From: Siphonodentalium dalli
Taxonomy: Eukaryota > Mollusca > Scaphopoda > Gadilida > Siphonodentaliidae
Direction: 5' to 3'
Length of the DNA: 64,000 bases
Assembly (NCBI GenBank): GCA_032622095.1
Contig: CP136067.1
Span: 93,426,707-93,490,706, forward strand
Shown here: positions 63,996-64,000 of the stretch, piece by piece
Position numbering within the stretch: the first letter of the stretch is position 1
How the letters are laid out: the number at the start of each line of letters is the position of its first letter
Made by a program: the position numbers and the translations under genes
The notes under the pieces: generated by a model
What the model was told of the DNA's origin: nothing
What the model saw: only the letters and a program-made list of their open reading frames with translations
The model's database searches: none

Positions 63996-64000
63996 TATGA

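Overview
The window is animal nuclear DNA, AT-rich and dense in introns and transposons. It is most likely from a marine invertebrate bilaterian. The reasons are spliced exons with GT-AG introns, extracellular MAM domains, a truncated CR1/L2-type non-LTR retrotransposon with an (ATT)n tail, a Helitron terminus, and many palindromic MITEs. The sequence alone does not fix the phylum. There are no bacterial-style genes, and I saw no convincing rRNA or tRNA gene.

One gene dominates the window. I could assemble 29 plus-strand exons between 4101 and 62598 (5081 coding bases, about 1693 codons). Every exon joins its neighbour in frame with compatible phase. They encode part of ten consecutive MAM domains separated by short Thr/Pro/Ser-rich linkers. 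The first domain lacks its N-terminal exon (upstream, outside or not recognised). The last lacks its C-terminal exon, which lies past the window. The standard domain is three exons: A (phase 1-1, first two cysteines, FDW and DHT motifs), B (phase 1-0, G-x-YMYIE to the W-x-x-G-x-V/I strand) and C (phase 0-1, V-x-EGVRG and DIAIDDI to the last Cys). A whole domain is therefore a phase 1-1 module suited to tandem duplication. Variants occur: B split in two, B2 fused to C, C fused to the next A, and A fused to B. No signal peptide, transmembrane segment, LDLa domain or other module is visible inside the window.

The introns hold most of the sequence. Layout: 1-4100 truncated LINE, palindromic MITEs and a 'GGCCATTTTG' tandem repeat; 4101-17682 MAM 0-1 and a linker, with clusters of TTAA-flanked MITEs; 17683-26122 MAM 2, with a hAT-like element carrying a THAP-domain remnant (19432-20806) and a 2.7 kb TIR element (22228-24912) nested in another repeat; 29018-40437 MAM 3-4, with large arrays at exon edges and a 26-bp satellite; 43317-48429 MAM 5-6, with a 48-bp minisatellite; 50406-62598 MAM 7-9, with an exon-edge array at 55162-56790 and a Helitron end at 62154.

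The most unusual signal is a repeated one. At many exon/intron borders of this gene, the splice site plus the adjoining piece of exon has been tandemly copied into the intron. The copies give arrays of decoy acceptors upstream of an exon or decoy donors downstream, from 1 up to about 21 copies. Examples are 21183-21300, 25235-25640, 25758-26037, 31049-31535, 33540-34414, 36981-37507, 47391-47434, 55162-56790 and 59724-59780. I know of no established name for this pattern; it is the main thing to check.
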